Positions 11,258 to 23,200 of a stretch of DNA of 64,000 bases are shown in pieces (position 1 is the stretch's first letter; every line of letters starts with the position of its first letter). The stretch covers positions 47,534,198 to 47,598,197 of the forward strand of contig CM075937.1 of NCBI GenBank assembly GCA_038030265.1, read 5' to 3'. The stretch is from Corythucha ciliata. Lineage: Eukaryota; Arthropoda; Insecta; Hemiptera; Tingidae. The notes beneath the pieces were generated by a model. That model saw nothing but the letters and a program-made list of their open reading frames with translations, ran no database searches and was not told where the DNA came from. Made by a program: the position numbers and the translations under genes.

Positions 11258-11435
11258 GACTGTGAGTTAGCGTTCAAGAAGGGAAGGAACTGTATGAAAG
11301 GCTAAGGAGGCCGCTCTCCGTCGTCCTGCTCTTCCGTTTGCAAAAAAAAACAAAAAGGCTTCCATTGATTTAATTACAATTTACAAATAAAAATTTATCA
11401 ATAAATTAAAATACAACTGCGGTGTAACAGATAAT
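11255..11435. other. Unique spacer, no gene
   Basis: AT-rich sequence between the poly(A) run and the next inverted-repeat element. Nothing recognised. Confidence 0.5.
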
Positions 11436-11580
11436 AGGCCCAAATTCATAGTCGTCCCTTGAAGAAAATATTCCCTTCAAATCAGGGGACTTCAACTCAG
11501 TCATTCTATTTTGTGAATCATCTGTTTTAATTCGAGTAAAGGAAATATTTTCCTCAAGGGACGACTATGAATTAGGGCCT
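11436..11580. mobile_element. MITE, palindromic family 2, 145 bp
   Basis: Terminal inverted repeats of about 38 bp: AGGCCCAAATTCATAGTCGT on the left and the complement of AGGCCCTAATTCATAGTCGT on the right, both continuing CCCTTGA(A/G)GAAAATATT. Short length, palindromic arms and no coding capacity fit a MITE. The target duplication is unclear. Confidence 0.85.
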
Positions 11581-12072
11581 TGGAATCAATTGGTTTGTGT
11601 TGTGCTGTAGGAATCATTTTTGCTGTCGGAACAAAACTTTTTTTTAGTCTGGGAGAGTAGGCACTCTTCCATAATTATAAATAAGTATTTACAATTATTT
11701 TTCATTGTAAGTAACGAAAAAGGCATTGTCGTCAACAGTGAAAGAGTTTCGGGAATTCGGGATGCGTGATTTGTGATTTTCCACCACTATTTTGGAAAAT
11801 AAAAATCCGAACCGGCGAGTTCCATGAGTCGAAAGGGGACACCCAGTTTTGCGTGCAGCTCAGAGCGACTAACACTCCTCCACCACCACGAGAGGAGAAA
11901 AGAAAATCTTTTGCTTGTTGGAATTTGTACGCTTGACGAGAGTGCGAACAGTTTTTTCGATGCTTTGGGAGAGTCTAGGCTCTCGTGAGCACGTTTCTTT
12001 TTATTTGTTTTTGACTCGTGAGATTTGTTGCTCACTATTTCATCTGGGGCTTGGTTTGATTGATTGCCATCA
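11581..12072. other. No gene recognised
   Basis: Unique AT-rich sequence. Short frames on both strands (such as 11787-12035 minus and 11915-12163 plus) show no domain or repeat relationship. Confidence 0.45.
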
Positions 12073-12687
12073 ACAAGTGGAGAGAGAGAAAGGCTTTTTT
12101 AATGTAGAAACATGTGAAGCCGGTTTTTCCGCCATTACACACCCACTGTTATCATTCCCCTAGATAGAGAACCTATAATCAGACAGGTAAAATCACAGAC
12201 GCCATGTTCGCTCTTATCAATTATCAGCCTTGTAAAATCCGCCTTTTGTTGATGTTTTGTGAATGTCAACAAACCACCCCCAACCTTTCTTATTAAACTG
12301 ATAAGAACGAACATGGCGCCGTATGCGTCTACTCGTCTTTAAAGGTTCCTTACCCTAGAGAGGACGGGAGGGGAATTTATTACTTTTTCACTGATCAAGT
12401 ATGAAATTGTCAAAGTTTTTGTTGTGTGAGTAAGGAACCTTTAAAGAGGAGTAGACTCATACGGCACCATGTTCGTTCTTATCAGTTTATTAAGAATGGT
12501 TGGGGGTGGTTTGTTGACATCCTCAAAACATCAACAAAAGGTGGATTTTACAAGACTGATAATTGATAATGGCGTCTGTGATTTTACCTGTCTGATTATA
12601 GGTTCTCTAGTGTGAAGCATGATAACAGATGGTGTGTAGTAATGGCGACCGGCTTCACGAAAAATGCGTTTCACTCCCTCCACTTGT
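12073..12687. mobile_element. Foldback element with arms of about 270 bp
   Basis: The left arm (ACAAGTGGAG, GTGAAGCCGG, GAGAACCTATAATCAGACAG, ACCCCCAACCTTTCTTATTA, TAAAGGTTCCTTAC) is repeated in reverse complement as the right arm, around a spacer of about 80 bp at 12350-12430. The arms are roughly 85-90% identical by eye. No coding frame is present. The structure is a foldback or long-TIR MITE that can form a long hairpin. Confidence 0.88.
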
Positions 12688-12889
12688 TCCTACCTCCATG
12701 ATTACTTCCATTATGTCTGTATTGGAGAGGGGAGAGACCTTGGGGGTTTACTCATGCCGATGAGCGATGGCCAGGGTAGTTGGAGGGGATGCAGCGATCG
12801 TGTTCTGTGTCGTCGTCTCTACACTGAACACACGCACCAAAAATGAACGTTGGTTTCGGGTAAAAAGCTTCAGTTTGCTTATTAGAAAT

Positions 12890-13018
12890 GAATGGAGATA
12901 AAACACGTGTTAAATTACTATCCGCGAATTTTTTCTGTGAATTAACGTTTTTTCCTAATTTCACCCGCGACTTGAAGATTACCATCAATTTTAGCCGCGA
13001 AAGAGCGATTTCGTCTTG
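12890..13018 (-). repeat. Degenerate 32-bp repeat array, reverse polarity, left part
   Basis: Units with GCGAATTTTTTC, CAATTTTAGCCGCGAAAGAGCG cores lie directly before the hAT target site. The same polarity resumes after the hAT element at 16123-16250, so one array was split by that insertion. Confidence 0.75.
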
Positions 13019-13026
13019 ATTGTGGC

Positions 13027-16000
13027 CAGGGGTGGGCAAGATACGTACTTGAGTGTTTAAAATACTTTGTATTTTAAATACAAAATACGTATTTTGTAAT
13101 TGTATTTAAATACTTTTGGAAAGGTATTTGTATTTCTGCATTTAAAATACATTTTTGAAAGTATTTTGGGCTTTGTATTTGAAATACGTTTTCAAAAGCA
13201 TTTTGTATTTCACACTCAACGAAAATACAAATACAAATACTTTTAATTTCAACGTTCTTTAGTTTCCACTTCTTCGCCACCATTCACCAGTACAACCTAA
13301 CTTAGTGACACCATATTTGGCGCAAAACCCCGGTGTAATAACAGCCTTCGATTGTCGTTTTCATTTTTCGAAAAAGTGGAGAGGGAAGGGTAGTCATGAT
13401 TGGGAGGTGGAAGTTCCGAATTCCTTGTTAGCACAACTGCCGCAAAAATGATGCTAGCGGATGGAAACTTAGCACAAAAATGGATCATACAGAGCCCTAG
13501 CCTACAAGTACACAAAGCTGTACAAGTAAAGAAAACGCGTGGCAATTATTGCGAAAAACAACGCTAATTCGAGTTTAAACTGGACCAAATTGGCAAATTC
13601 ACTACTCAAATGGCGAAAAATCGCCTATTAATAATAAAAAAAAGAGAATAGATAATGTGCTAATTCGCTGCAAAATTATCAGAAAACGCTATTTCACAGC
13701 TGAAATGTAGAAAAATCAATAATTCGCGGCTGAAATTGAGAAAAAGAAAATCTGTATAGCTTCTGAAAGAATCGGGGCTCAAACTGAGAAACAGCGCTAA
13801 TCCGTAGACGAAAATTGCTCACACGGGCTAAAACCTAAAAAAACTACGCGGCTAGAATTGACAAAAATATTAATTAGCGGGGCCAACTTTAAGAAAAACA
13901 CTAATTTTCCACTCAAACTGAGAAAAAAGTGCTAATTGGCTGCTAAAAAATGGCTAAACTGCAGCTGAAAATGAGGAAAACGCCAAATCGTGGCTAAAAT
14001 GGAGGAAAATCGCCAATACAAACGAAAGAATCCCTACTGCATTGCTAAAATTGATTAAAAGCGCTAACCCGTGGCCAAAATTGGTTAAAGTTGTAGCGTG
14101 CCAACAGCTAACAAACCTCAATTTTTATTTTTTAAAATAACAAATATTATGTTAAAAAAACAACATTAGTCACTTTGATCGCGAGTTCGTATCTTCCCAA
14201 TTTTTCATTGTCGTTATAAAAAAGATCTCTAAATTTTTCGTTGGCCGTTATTTTGTATACCGAAGAGAGCGCGACCCACAAAGTCATTAAACCTTGAAAA
14301 ATTGACAAAACGCAAATGCGTAGCTTCTGTTCGAGGCTAAAACTAAACAATAAACGCTAATCCATAGCAAAAATTGAAGGAAAAATGCCAACGCGGGACT
14401 GAAGTGTAAAAACAAACGCAGCTAATATTGAAAAATTCTCTATAATTAGACTGTCATAAATAAATAAAAACTCTCGTTTTAGCTCAAATTTGAAAAAAAG
14501 TGTTATTCCTGGCTAAAAATTGAGGAAATCACCAATTCGTGGCTAAAACTGAGGTAATTCGCGAATTCACATGGTAGAAACGCTTTAAAGCAGCTAAAAT
14601 TGAAAAAAAAAAACGCGAATTCACGGCTAAAATTATAAGGAAAATAAACGCGGATAAAGTGTGTTGGAATTTCTAATTCCGCCTTCTGAGGACAACTTTG
14701 TGGCCAAAATTGAGATAGATGGCAAATTCATAGCTATAAGTAAAAGAAAAAACACTGATTCACGGCTAGAACTGAGATAAAGCCCAATTCTACATATAAT
14801 TAAAATTGAAAAAAATTACTAATGCGGTGCCAATTTGCGGCTAATATAGAGAAAATCAGTAATTATTCTGGCTAGAATAAAGAGAAAAGTTAATTTTCAG
14901 CCTAAATTGAAACAAAAAGTGCTAATTCACTGTCAAAAATGGAAGAATTGCCGATTTGCAGTAAAAATATCGGAAAACAATTCGTGGCTAAAATGAACAA
15001 AATTCGCTAATACACGGGCTAGAAATAGCTACTGCACTGCTAAAATTACGAAAAAGCGCTAATTTACGGCTAAAATTGAGACAAATTTAAATTTGCATCA
15101 AAAATTGGAAATGCGTTAATTCGCGGCTTCCTAGGGAGACTTTGAGGCTAAAATTGAGAAAAAGCGCTAATTTATGACTATGAGTGAAAAACTCGCAAAT
15201 TTGTGGCTAAATCTGAGACGAAATCGCTATTCCGCAGTGTATGGTTACGGTGAACAAAAAATACTAATTTGTGGTAAACATTTCGAGAATTTTACGGCTA
15301 ATATTTAGTAATTTTCAGCTCATACTGAGTAAACCACTAGAAAAAATCGCTAATTTGCAGCTAAAATTGTGGAAAACGCCAACTCGAGGAAAGTTGAAGA
15401 AACATCGCTGATTCACAGGATACCAAATCTACTTTGCTGCTAAAGTTGGGGAAAAGCGCATATTTATGTCTTTATGGTGGGGGGGATTACCCCGCTAATC
15501 AGTTGCTAATTTGCGGCGAAAAGTGCTAATTTGCTGTTAAAATTGACAAAAAGCACTCATTCGCGGCTAAAATGGAGAAATTCGCAGTTTAAACTTGGCA
15601 TAAGCGCTGTTTAGCGGATAGACTGTGGAAATAGCGGTAATTTGCCTACAATATGGAAAAGGCCATGGCTAAAATTAGGAAAAGGCCTTAGAGGTTTTAT
15701 GTATAGTTAGAGACTTTTAGGGGCCTCTTGAAGATTTCCGCCCCGGGCCCCGATACAGGTCCACCAGTGTCCTCACCTCCTTTTCAGCTCCGATCCACCA
15801 GTGCTCGCCGGTTCGGTACTAAATACTTCGTGACAACTTGCCTACTTTTCTTTGCGCATTGCGGCGCAGCGCTATTTCGCGCTGCTACATTTTGTCAACT
15901 TATCTATTGAAGGACCTGATATTTTTGAATTATTTATTTTTCGTGTTTTTCGCACTATCTGCCGTCGACATCGAATTTTGGAAAAGTATTTTAAATTGTA

Positions 16001-16122
16001 TTTGTATTTTATTCAAAATACAATTCAAAAAGTATTTGTATTTCAGTATTTAAAATACATTTTTGAAAGTATTTTGGGCTTTGTATTTAAAATACATTTT
16101 CAAAGTATTTTGCCCACCCCTG
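13027..16122. mobile_element. hAT-like element, 3,096 bp, carrying a repeat array
   Basis: Perfect 13-bp inverted ends CAGGGGTGGGCAA. The flanking 8-mers ATTGTGGC (13019-13026) and ATTGTGGT (16123-16130) form a target duplication with one mismatch. Subterminal regions at both ends are rich in AAATACTTT/GTATTT motifs, and a block reading TTTTGAAAGTATTTTGGGC occurs at both ends in the same direction. Most of the interior (13.6-15.7 kb) is a degenerate array. I see no transposase, so the element is non-autonomous. Confidence 0.82.
13560..15720 (+). repeat. Degenerate 32-bp repeat array, forward polarity
   Basis: About 65 imperfect units whose cores are GCTAATTCGCGG and AAAATTGAGAAAAA. Units vary in length and diverge by 10-40%. 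The spacer motif GAGGACAACTTTGTGGC occurs near 14688 and GGGAGACTTTGAGGC near 15133, about 440 bp apart, which shows a higher-order period. No protein frame is supported. Confidence 0.9.
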
Positions 16123-16250
16123 ATTGTGGTCGCAAATCAGCGTTTCTCCTAGCTTTAACCGGATAATTAGCGATTTTACTCAATCTCAGTCACGAATTCA
16201 CGCTTTTCTCAATTTTACCTGTTGATTAGTAGTGATTTTTTTTTTACAAA
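16123..16250 (-). repeat. Degenerate 32-bp repeat array, reverse polarity, right part
   Basis: Continuation, after the hAT insertion, of the array at 12890-13018: AATTAGCGATTTTACTCAATCT and CACGAATTCACGC-type units. Confidence 0.7.
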
Positions 16251-17341
16251 TGTTAGCCGCAAATTATATGTATAGTTTTTCTTGGGTATGGCCTCGGGCT
16301 CAGGCTTTGGCCCGAAATCGGGGCGGGTTTCGGGCCGGTCCGATTGTTTCTGGCTCGGGCTGGGCCGGCATGAGAGCTGAAGCCCGACTCGGCCCGAAAT
16401 AAAAATGAGAAAAAAACATAAAATAGCCTAAAGCGAGGGCCCCACAATGACATTTGAAATAGTTTGCACCCCCCCCCCGTCCTTGTTTGTCGGTCCTTAC
16501 GTCAGCTCGTCCTCTTTCTGTTCTCTTTTTTGTCCTATTTTCACATACGGTACCATTATGAATATTATTTTTCTTGGGTAATTCTACCAATGCACATTTT
16601 ATACTCGCCTCGTTTTATTTTTTTTTGTTACTTCGCTTTTTTCCCCCGTTTTATTAGTCAAACTTATACCTTAGTAGTAAACTTTTAACTTGAAAATTCA
16701 CGCTCTTTCGACGACTTATTTAGGGAAGCAAAATTGTAAGCGAGTGCATAATTTCCTGGACCTTCAATGACACCTCGAAATCCAGGATTGGTACAGAAAT
16801 ATACCGGCAGAAATTGCCGAGTAGGCGAGGAGGGCGATGGAAGATTCGGCCCAGACCCCTAATCCGAATCTTCCACCGCCCGGCGGTGATAATCGGAGGG
16901 GAGGAGGGGTCGAGGATACACACGTACAACTCCCCCTTGTAGAGTGCGAAATGTCCGTTTCAAGAGTCCAATGGTCGAGAAAGCCGGTAACCCTCTGAAC
17001 ATGATGGTCTTTCGATCAAATCTCTTGTGTTCCCAGATGTCTGTTTCAGCAGCAAAATAGGCGTTGAAAACACCTAATTTCGCCGTTTGAATGATCTCAA
17101 GAAGACTAATTTCAGCGATTTTGCGTTAGTACCATTACCAGTTTCGCTGCTCGTATAATAGTGGTTCAATATTTTAGTCATTTAGTCAAAGACTATTCAC
17201 TTGCGTAGACTGGTTAAACGGCGTCCTACTTTTGTCCTACTTTTTGTACATTAGGCGTCCTCGGAAATGGTTTTCACTTCTACATCTCTTTGTATTATAT
17301 TACTTTGTCGTTCGAAGCGATGTCGTGAACGTCACTCTTAA

Positions 17342-17434
17342 CGGTCAACGAGATTAAAAAACGCTCGTCTCGTTCACTTTTAATTTAAAAAAAGTGGACG
17401 AGACGAGCGTTTTTCAATCTCATTGATCGCCACA
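17342..17434. repeat. Short palindrome
   Basis: AACGCTCGTCTCGTTCACTTTT and its complement lie about 8 bp apart; the outer parts (GGTCAACGAGATT and AATCTCATTGATCGCC) also pair imperfectly. It could be a small MITE or a hairpin. Confidence 0.75.
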
Positions 17435-17554
17435 TTGTATTGATGCGAGGTAAGTTTCTGTTTGGATGACTCAAATTTTTTGATGAAAAGAGATAATCTC
17501 TCCACGTTTGAAGTGTCTTTATTAATTTGTGACCATAGTTTCGGGTCCAATAGA

Positions 17555-17733
17555 CCATCTTCAGACAAAGTTTAGGGCGTAAGAACCACCCTCGTCACAC
17601 GACTTTCACTGAAACGAGCTGTGATCACAGGCTAAACCGACAGGTGACAAGTGTAGCCTGTGATCACGGCTCGTTTTTAGTGAAAGACGTGTGACGAGGG
17701 TGGTTCGTACGCCCAAAACCTTGTCTGAAGATG
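17555..17733. mobile_element. MITE, palindromic family 3, about 180 bp
   Basis: The left arm CATCTTCAGACAAAG, GAACCACCCTCGTCACACG, GCTGTGATCACAGGCT pairs with the right arm AGCCTGTGATCACGGC, CGTGTGACGAGGGTGGTTC, TTGTCTGAAGATG. The arms are about 80 bp. No coding frame. Confidence 0.85.
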
Positions 17734-17802
17734 ATCACCACTAAGCACTATTTACACAATCGTGAAAAACTCGGGCTGGCCCGGCCCGATTCCACCCCTA
17801 GT

Positions 17803-19340
17803 TTCTCTCAATTTCAGCAGCGAATTAGCGCTTATTTACGATTTAGCGCTTTTTCTAAATGTTTACCTTGAAGTAGCAATTTTAACGCACGAATTGGCGT
17901 TTTTCTCAATTTAACGATTTTTTTTTGTAGCAGTCAATTAGCGTTTTTTCACCAATTTTAGTGTTAATCACAGAAACCACGAACCCGGAGATTTTTTTTA
18001 ACATTTAGGCCGTAAAATAGCGTTTGTCCTAAATTCAGGCGGTTGTTAGCGATTTTTCAAACTTCAGCCGTGAATCAGGTAGTGATTTCTCTCAATTTTA
18101 GCCGCGTTTCCAACTGTAGCCACAGATGAGCGCTTTTTCTCAAATTTAGCCGCGAAACAACGTTTTTATCCCGCGAGTTAATCATTTTTCTAATCTTAGC
18201 CTTTGCGATTTATCACTTTTTTTTTACAATTTTAACTGCGAATCAGCGTTTTTTCACGATTTTTTTCACTTATTAAAAAACTCAAAATTTTGTTTTTTCG
18301 CAATTTTAGTCACAAGGTTGCGTTCAGAAAGCTACAAAGTGACGTGTTTCTCAATTCGAGCTGCGAATTTGGATTTTTTTCAATTTTTTAGTTCGAGAGC
18401 AAAGAGCTTTTTCTCAGCTCGTCTTCGAATTTGCGGTTTTCCCCAAAGTAAGCCGCGAATTAACGCTTATTTTAGTGCCCCTTTATGCACTTAGAAGGTA
18501 GTTTTTTTTATCCCCGGGAATTAGGACTCAATTTTAGCTGATAATTAGTTTTTCTCAATTTTGGTCGCAAATTTTACCCAAACATCAGCGTAGAATTTGA
18601 GCTTTTTCTCACTTCTATCCGTGAATCGCCAATTTTTCTCAATTTTGGCCGCCGTTAGTTGTCGCTTTTATAGAAAATGAATTAGCGCTTTTTCTCAATT
18701 TTTTCCTCGAATTGGTAATTTTCCTCTATTTTAGCTCGGAATTAGCGTTTTTCTCAATATTTTCAAAGATTTTGTTCATACGCTTTGCCACGAACTAGCG
18801 ATTTTTCTTATTTTTAGCCACGGGCATAGCACAATAACAGCACATTATTGTTTTTTCTCTCTTTCTCTCTAAATTTATCCCGTAAAGTGGCCTGTATTTC
18901 ACTGCGAATGAGCGATTTTACTTAATTTTAGTCTGAAAGTTGCACTAAGAAACCGCGAATGAGCGCTTTTTCGCAGTTTTAGCGTTTTCCAATCTTTTAG
19001 CCACATGTAACTAGCCTCTAGAACTGGACTAAATTTTACCCGCCCAAGGAACAAAGGAAACTTGGAATTGGCGTATTTTTTATTTTTTTATTTTAACTGG
19101 GGAGTTGCCTCTAGAAGGCGATAATTTTCTCAGTGTCAGCTTCCAGAATATATCGCTTTTCGTGGGCTGAATGACTGAATCGAATATTCAGCTTCAAAAT
19201 TTGTTGACCTCCTGCAATTTTCTCACGTCCAGAGAAAACCCGTCAAATTGTGTCTTTTTTCTAGGAATCAAATTCACCAAATTGCGGGGATAAGACGAGC
19301 TAAGCTCGCGGAATTTTGTTTACAAACGAGCCTTAAAATT
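17803..19340 (-). repeat. Degenerate 32-bp repeat array, reverse polarity
   Basis: Repeated CGAATTAGCG and TTTTTCTCAATTTTAGCCG cores over 1.5 kb. Its right end (CGTGGGCTGAATG near 19158, followed by TATTCAGCT and CCTCCTGCAA) resembles the right end of the reverse array at about 56700-56760, so the two arrays share a boundary sequence. Confidence 0.9.
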
Positions 19341-19835
19341 TAGGTTTAGAAAGACCCGATTCCGCCGGTTTCCAGTTTTATTCAATCTTTTAAGTTGGCT
19401 CGGTAAATTTTTCCGCTGACTCTCTCCAACCCCCTCCTCCCTTCTAAGTCAGAGGGGAATTCTTTCCACAACAACGCTTTTCTAAAAGTGAGCGAAAGTG
19501 AAAAAAAAAAAAGTGGCCGAGATGAGCTTGTGGCGGGGGAAGGAAACGGTAGACATGAATTCATGAATTTTAAACTAGGTTTTATGCATACAATGCCTGG
19601 ATAAATAGGATCGCTTCAGCGAGCAAAATAACTCCCCTCTGCATATCGCACCACCCACACCTAGGTTCGCCTGCCCTGAAATATGTAATAACTTAATAAA
19701 GAGAACGCTGATAGTACTTCTATTGGCTATTTTTCGTTGAAAACGGAAAGGGGGTTTCAGTAGTGATGAAAGGAAGGTGCTCCACTCATCAAAAGTTTAA
19801 TTTTTCATGTTAACGTTTCATTCTTCTTCTAACAG

Positions 19836-20203
19836 ATCTTCAGTTGAGCGACAACGGCCTTTACACGTGCACCGGAGTTTCCGACAGTGGAGAGAGTTCA
19901 TGGTCGGCCGGTCTCACTGTCAAACCACCGTCGACTTTTGTCACCGCTTCATCAGGCGGCGGTGTTGTCGACACGCCGCACTGGAGTCTCGACTTAAGCT
20001 CGTCACCGGGTCCTCCGTCGGCGCCTCGACTCGTCAACGCCACTCATTCATCACTGGCCATCATTTGGGACCCACCGCGATTAAACAACGCCTCGTATTT
20101 GACAGTTCCACCCATTATGGGCTACACGGTCGAGTACTACAGCCCTGAACTACAAACTGGTTGGGTTGTAGCGGCTCACCGCGTCGTCAACAATTACATC
20201 GTG
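19836..20203 (+). CDS. robo: robo exon: end of last Ig domain and start of FN3-1
   Basis: Acceptor AACAG before 19836, donor GTAAAC after 20203. It opens with a split codon and LSDNGLYTC, the DxGxYxC signature of an Ig F strand. A linker follows, then PSAPRLVNAT, WDPP and YTVEYY of the first FN3 domain. It ends in phase 0. Confidence 0.9.
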
Positions 20204-23200
20204 GTAAACTAGCCCCCACCCCCCACCACTGTCCATTCCTTCCAAAACGCTGCCCAAAAAATCGCAGTTTCGAAATAATTTTATAACGTACGCCTCTCTT
20301 CCACCCCCCCCCCCAACCACATCACAGGTGAAGGATCTGAAACCCGACACAAGTTTCATGTTCATCGTTCGCGCCGAGAATGCCCACGGACTGTCAGTGC
20401 CCAGCCCACTGTCCCCAGTACTGCGCACTCTCAACAAAGACTCGCGAGCTGTTCCACCGCAGCAGCTCGACGAGGCGCGGTCTCGTTTGGGTACAAAAGT
20501 GCTCATCCTGAAAAATCTATTTCCCACGTCTTCGACAGCAGTGAAAATCAGCTGGGAAGTAAGTTGTTGTCGGTGGGAAAGGTTTATGGATGGGGGGGAG
20601 GGGGTGAATTCCCTTCTAAACTCATTTTTTTTTTTTTTTAAATCAATTTACAGCTTGTCGGAAGCGACGAGTTCCTCGAAGGTATCTACGTCAGATTTCG
20701 AGAATTGTCCGGCGGCTCGCTCAAATACAACATGGTGACGGTGATGAACGCCGGTGCCACTCAGTACACGGTCTCGAACCTTCGAAAATTCACCAAATAC
20801 GAATTTTTCCTCGTGCCATTTTTCAAGAGCGTCGAAGGTCAGCCGTCGAATTCAAAAATTGTTCAAACTCTCGACGACGGTACGGACGGTTTTTTTTTCA
20901 TTTTGGTAGCAGTTGAAAAAGATTGATAGAATTTTGACCTTTTTTTTTCTGGTTTTCGTCAACAGCTCCATCGGCCGCTCCAGTCAACGTTCATATGGAC
21001 ATGATGAATGCGACAGCTGCAGTCGTCCGATGGAGTGCTCCCCCGCCGCAGCATTTCAACGGAATCATTTTAGGTTATAAGGTGAGCCCAATACGCTAAT
21101 TTTGTTTCGTTTTATTTGATGCCTTTTGCGTCAAACGTGAAATTTTGCCCCCTCCCCTTCAACCTACCGTATAGAGAGTTTAATTGGGCAAAATATGTCG
21201 AGGCCCCACTGTCTCTGTCTCTGCCGGATGATCCATATTGATTGCCTCATTCAAAAAACGAATTATACGAGAGTTTTGGACAATTGAAAACAATTTGGGC
21301 GATTCCATCTCTCTAAACCTTTGCGGGTTTTGCTCCTTGATAAAAACTTTGAGGTCCAAACTTTTGTGGTTGAAGAACTTTGTGGTCAGAGCATTTTGTA
21401 GTTTGAGCCATTTTTTTGGTTGATCAATTTGTAGATAAAGAAGGAGGTAGCAACTGTAAACATTTCATATTGAACATATTTTCGATCAAAAAACTTGCTC
21501 GTGTAAAAGTGGTTTTAATGTTGGTTTCGAAAATAATAATAATTGTTTTTTTCGACGGTCTCCGAGCGTTGGTCGTGCTTCCGGAGTGCGGAGCTTGCGG
21601 CTGGCGGTCTGTTAGCGTCCCTTCGCACTGTTCGCAGATCCTCTTGGTTGGTTGGTTGGTTGGTTGGCGTGCCTCGGCGCTATGGGTAGACTTTTGGGGC
21701 TAACGGTCCGTTAGCATCGCTTGGTGTTGCCCATATAGGTATCGGAGTTGACCGATGGTAATGACCGGTCCTTGATCGGCTCGGTCCAGTCCGGTGTCGC
21801 CTTTTTCGCCGGGTTCGGCAAAGGACAGGGAAAGGTTCGGGCAGGAAGGGTTTCCCTTCAACAAGCGTCAGGATTCTTTTCATGGAGTAGAGCTTGGAAG
21901 GTTTCCGAAAGGTTACCCGCAAACCTCTGGTCGAAAAAAAAAAACAACGAAGGGGGGGGCAAGAGGCCTCGATCAGAGTCAGCCTTATACCAACCAGTCA
22001 GGATCGAATCACTGAGTGGCCGAAAAGGTTCTCGATAGGCTTTGCCCGTCTGTGCCTTGATGGCGACGGACGTCACGAACGGTCAAGAGTCGTCTCAATT
22101 GACCGCTGCTGGCCTTTAAAGTTCCCAGTCGTTGAAACCGCAGGAGTGTCGCAATGTATCCCAGTCGAGTCGTCCGTTGTTGGCACGAAGTGTCTTCTTG
22201 GGTCCCGTTTCGCCGGTTATATAATTGGTGGGTGTTTTCCACCCACTCCCACCCTCACAGGTGGCACAGTGGTGGGTTTCTCGGTGGGTGGTTCCCTTTC
22301 CGACTTTTCCCGCACTTCGAGGCCTCCCGGACCGACTTTTTTTTTTTTGGATCATTTGATTTTTTTCTCTGGGGTTGGCGACTTAACTGCATTTTTTCTG
22401 GGGGGGGGGGGTTTCGCCCGACGTCAAAGTATTTCGTGGTTAGAGCATTTAGTGGTTAAAGAGTTGTGGTTGTAGCATTTTGTGGTTAAAGCATTTTGTG
22501 GTTAGAGCATTTTGTGGTTAGAGCGTTTTGTGCATAGAATAATTACTGTAGTAACGTACAGAAGGGGCACTCTCAATAATTTTTGGGGGTATGTGACGCC
22601 AAATGGATAGGTTTCTTCTAGCGGGGGGCTGTTATCATTGTGCCAGGTTATGTTAGGACACCCCTCCCATCTTGGCTATTCTAACTCACCCTTCCCCAGC
22701 CCATTATAAAATTTCGGGTTTTTCCGATGACAGCGCAAGTTGAGTGTCCGGCTTTTTTCCTTTTTGTCCCGGTAGATTTTGAACATGGAAACTTTTGTCC
22801 AGATTTCGTCAAATTTTTTAGTTGGCAACCCTGGTAATTGCTCGAATGAGGCAACCGCGCGAAATTTGGCTTTTTGGTGATCGAAACTTTCTAAATTGGT
22901 TCTTGAGTGAGTGCAATCCACGAAGAAAAAGCCAATTTCGCGGTTTCTTTTCGTCCAAGAATCCTTCCTCGCGGGTCTGACTCACTGAAAAAGGAAGGAG
23001 AGAAAATCGCTAATGTGCAGCTTAGTTCTGTTGAAGGCTTGGGCTTGCCGGCTCCGATGAGCTCATGGCCTCACGAATAGCAGTGTAATTGGAACATTGG
23101 CTTAATGTCAACAGAATTACAAGTTACGGGTCTTAATTTCGTTTAAATTGCAAGTTTCGAGCCTGAAACATATCCGTGAAATTGTAAGTTTGCAAAAAAA

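Larger units (their letters stand above)
16289..17799. mobile_element. Possible hAT-type element with GGGCC-rich ends
   Basis: The right end GGGCTGGCCCGGCCCGATTCCACCCCTAG (17773-17801, shown in full here only as a position range with the terminal ACCCCTAG) is typical of hAT termini. A GGCCCGAAATCGGGGCGGG-like block at 16289-16405 could be the opposite end. No matching target duplication was found, so the boundaries are tentative. Two palindromes lie inside. Confidence 0.4.

Noticed and set aside
13560..15720. CRISPR-like array
   Set aside because: Units are not regularly spaced exact repeats with unique spacers, and the genome is eukaryotic.
21748..22475. Overlapping frames of up to 193 residues in a robo intron
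   Set aside because: They lie in the LTR-like repeat; the second copy at 61.7 kb does not keep the same frame.
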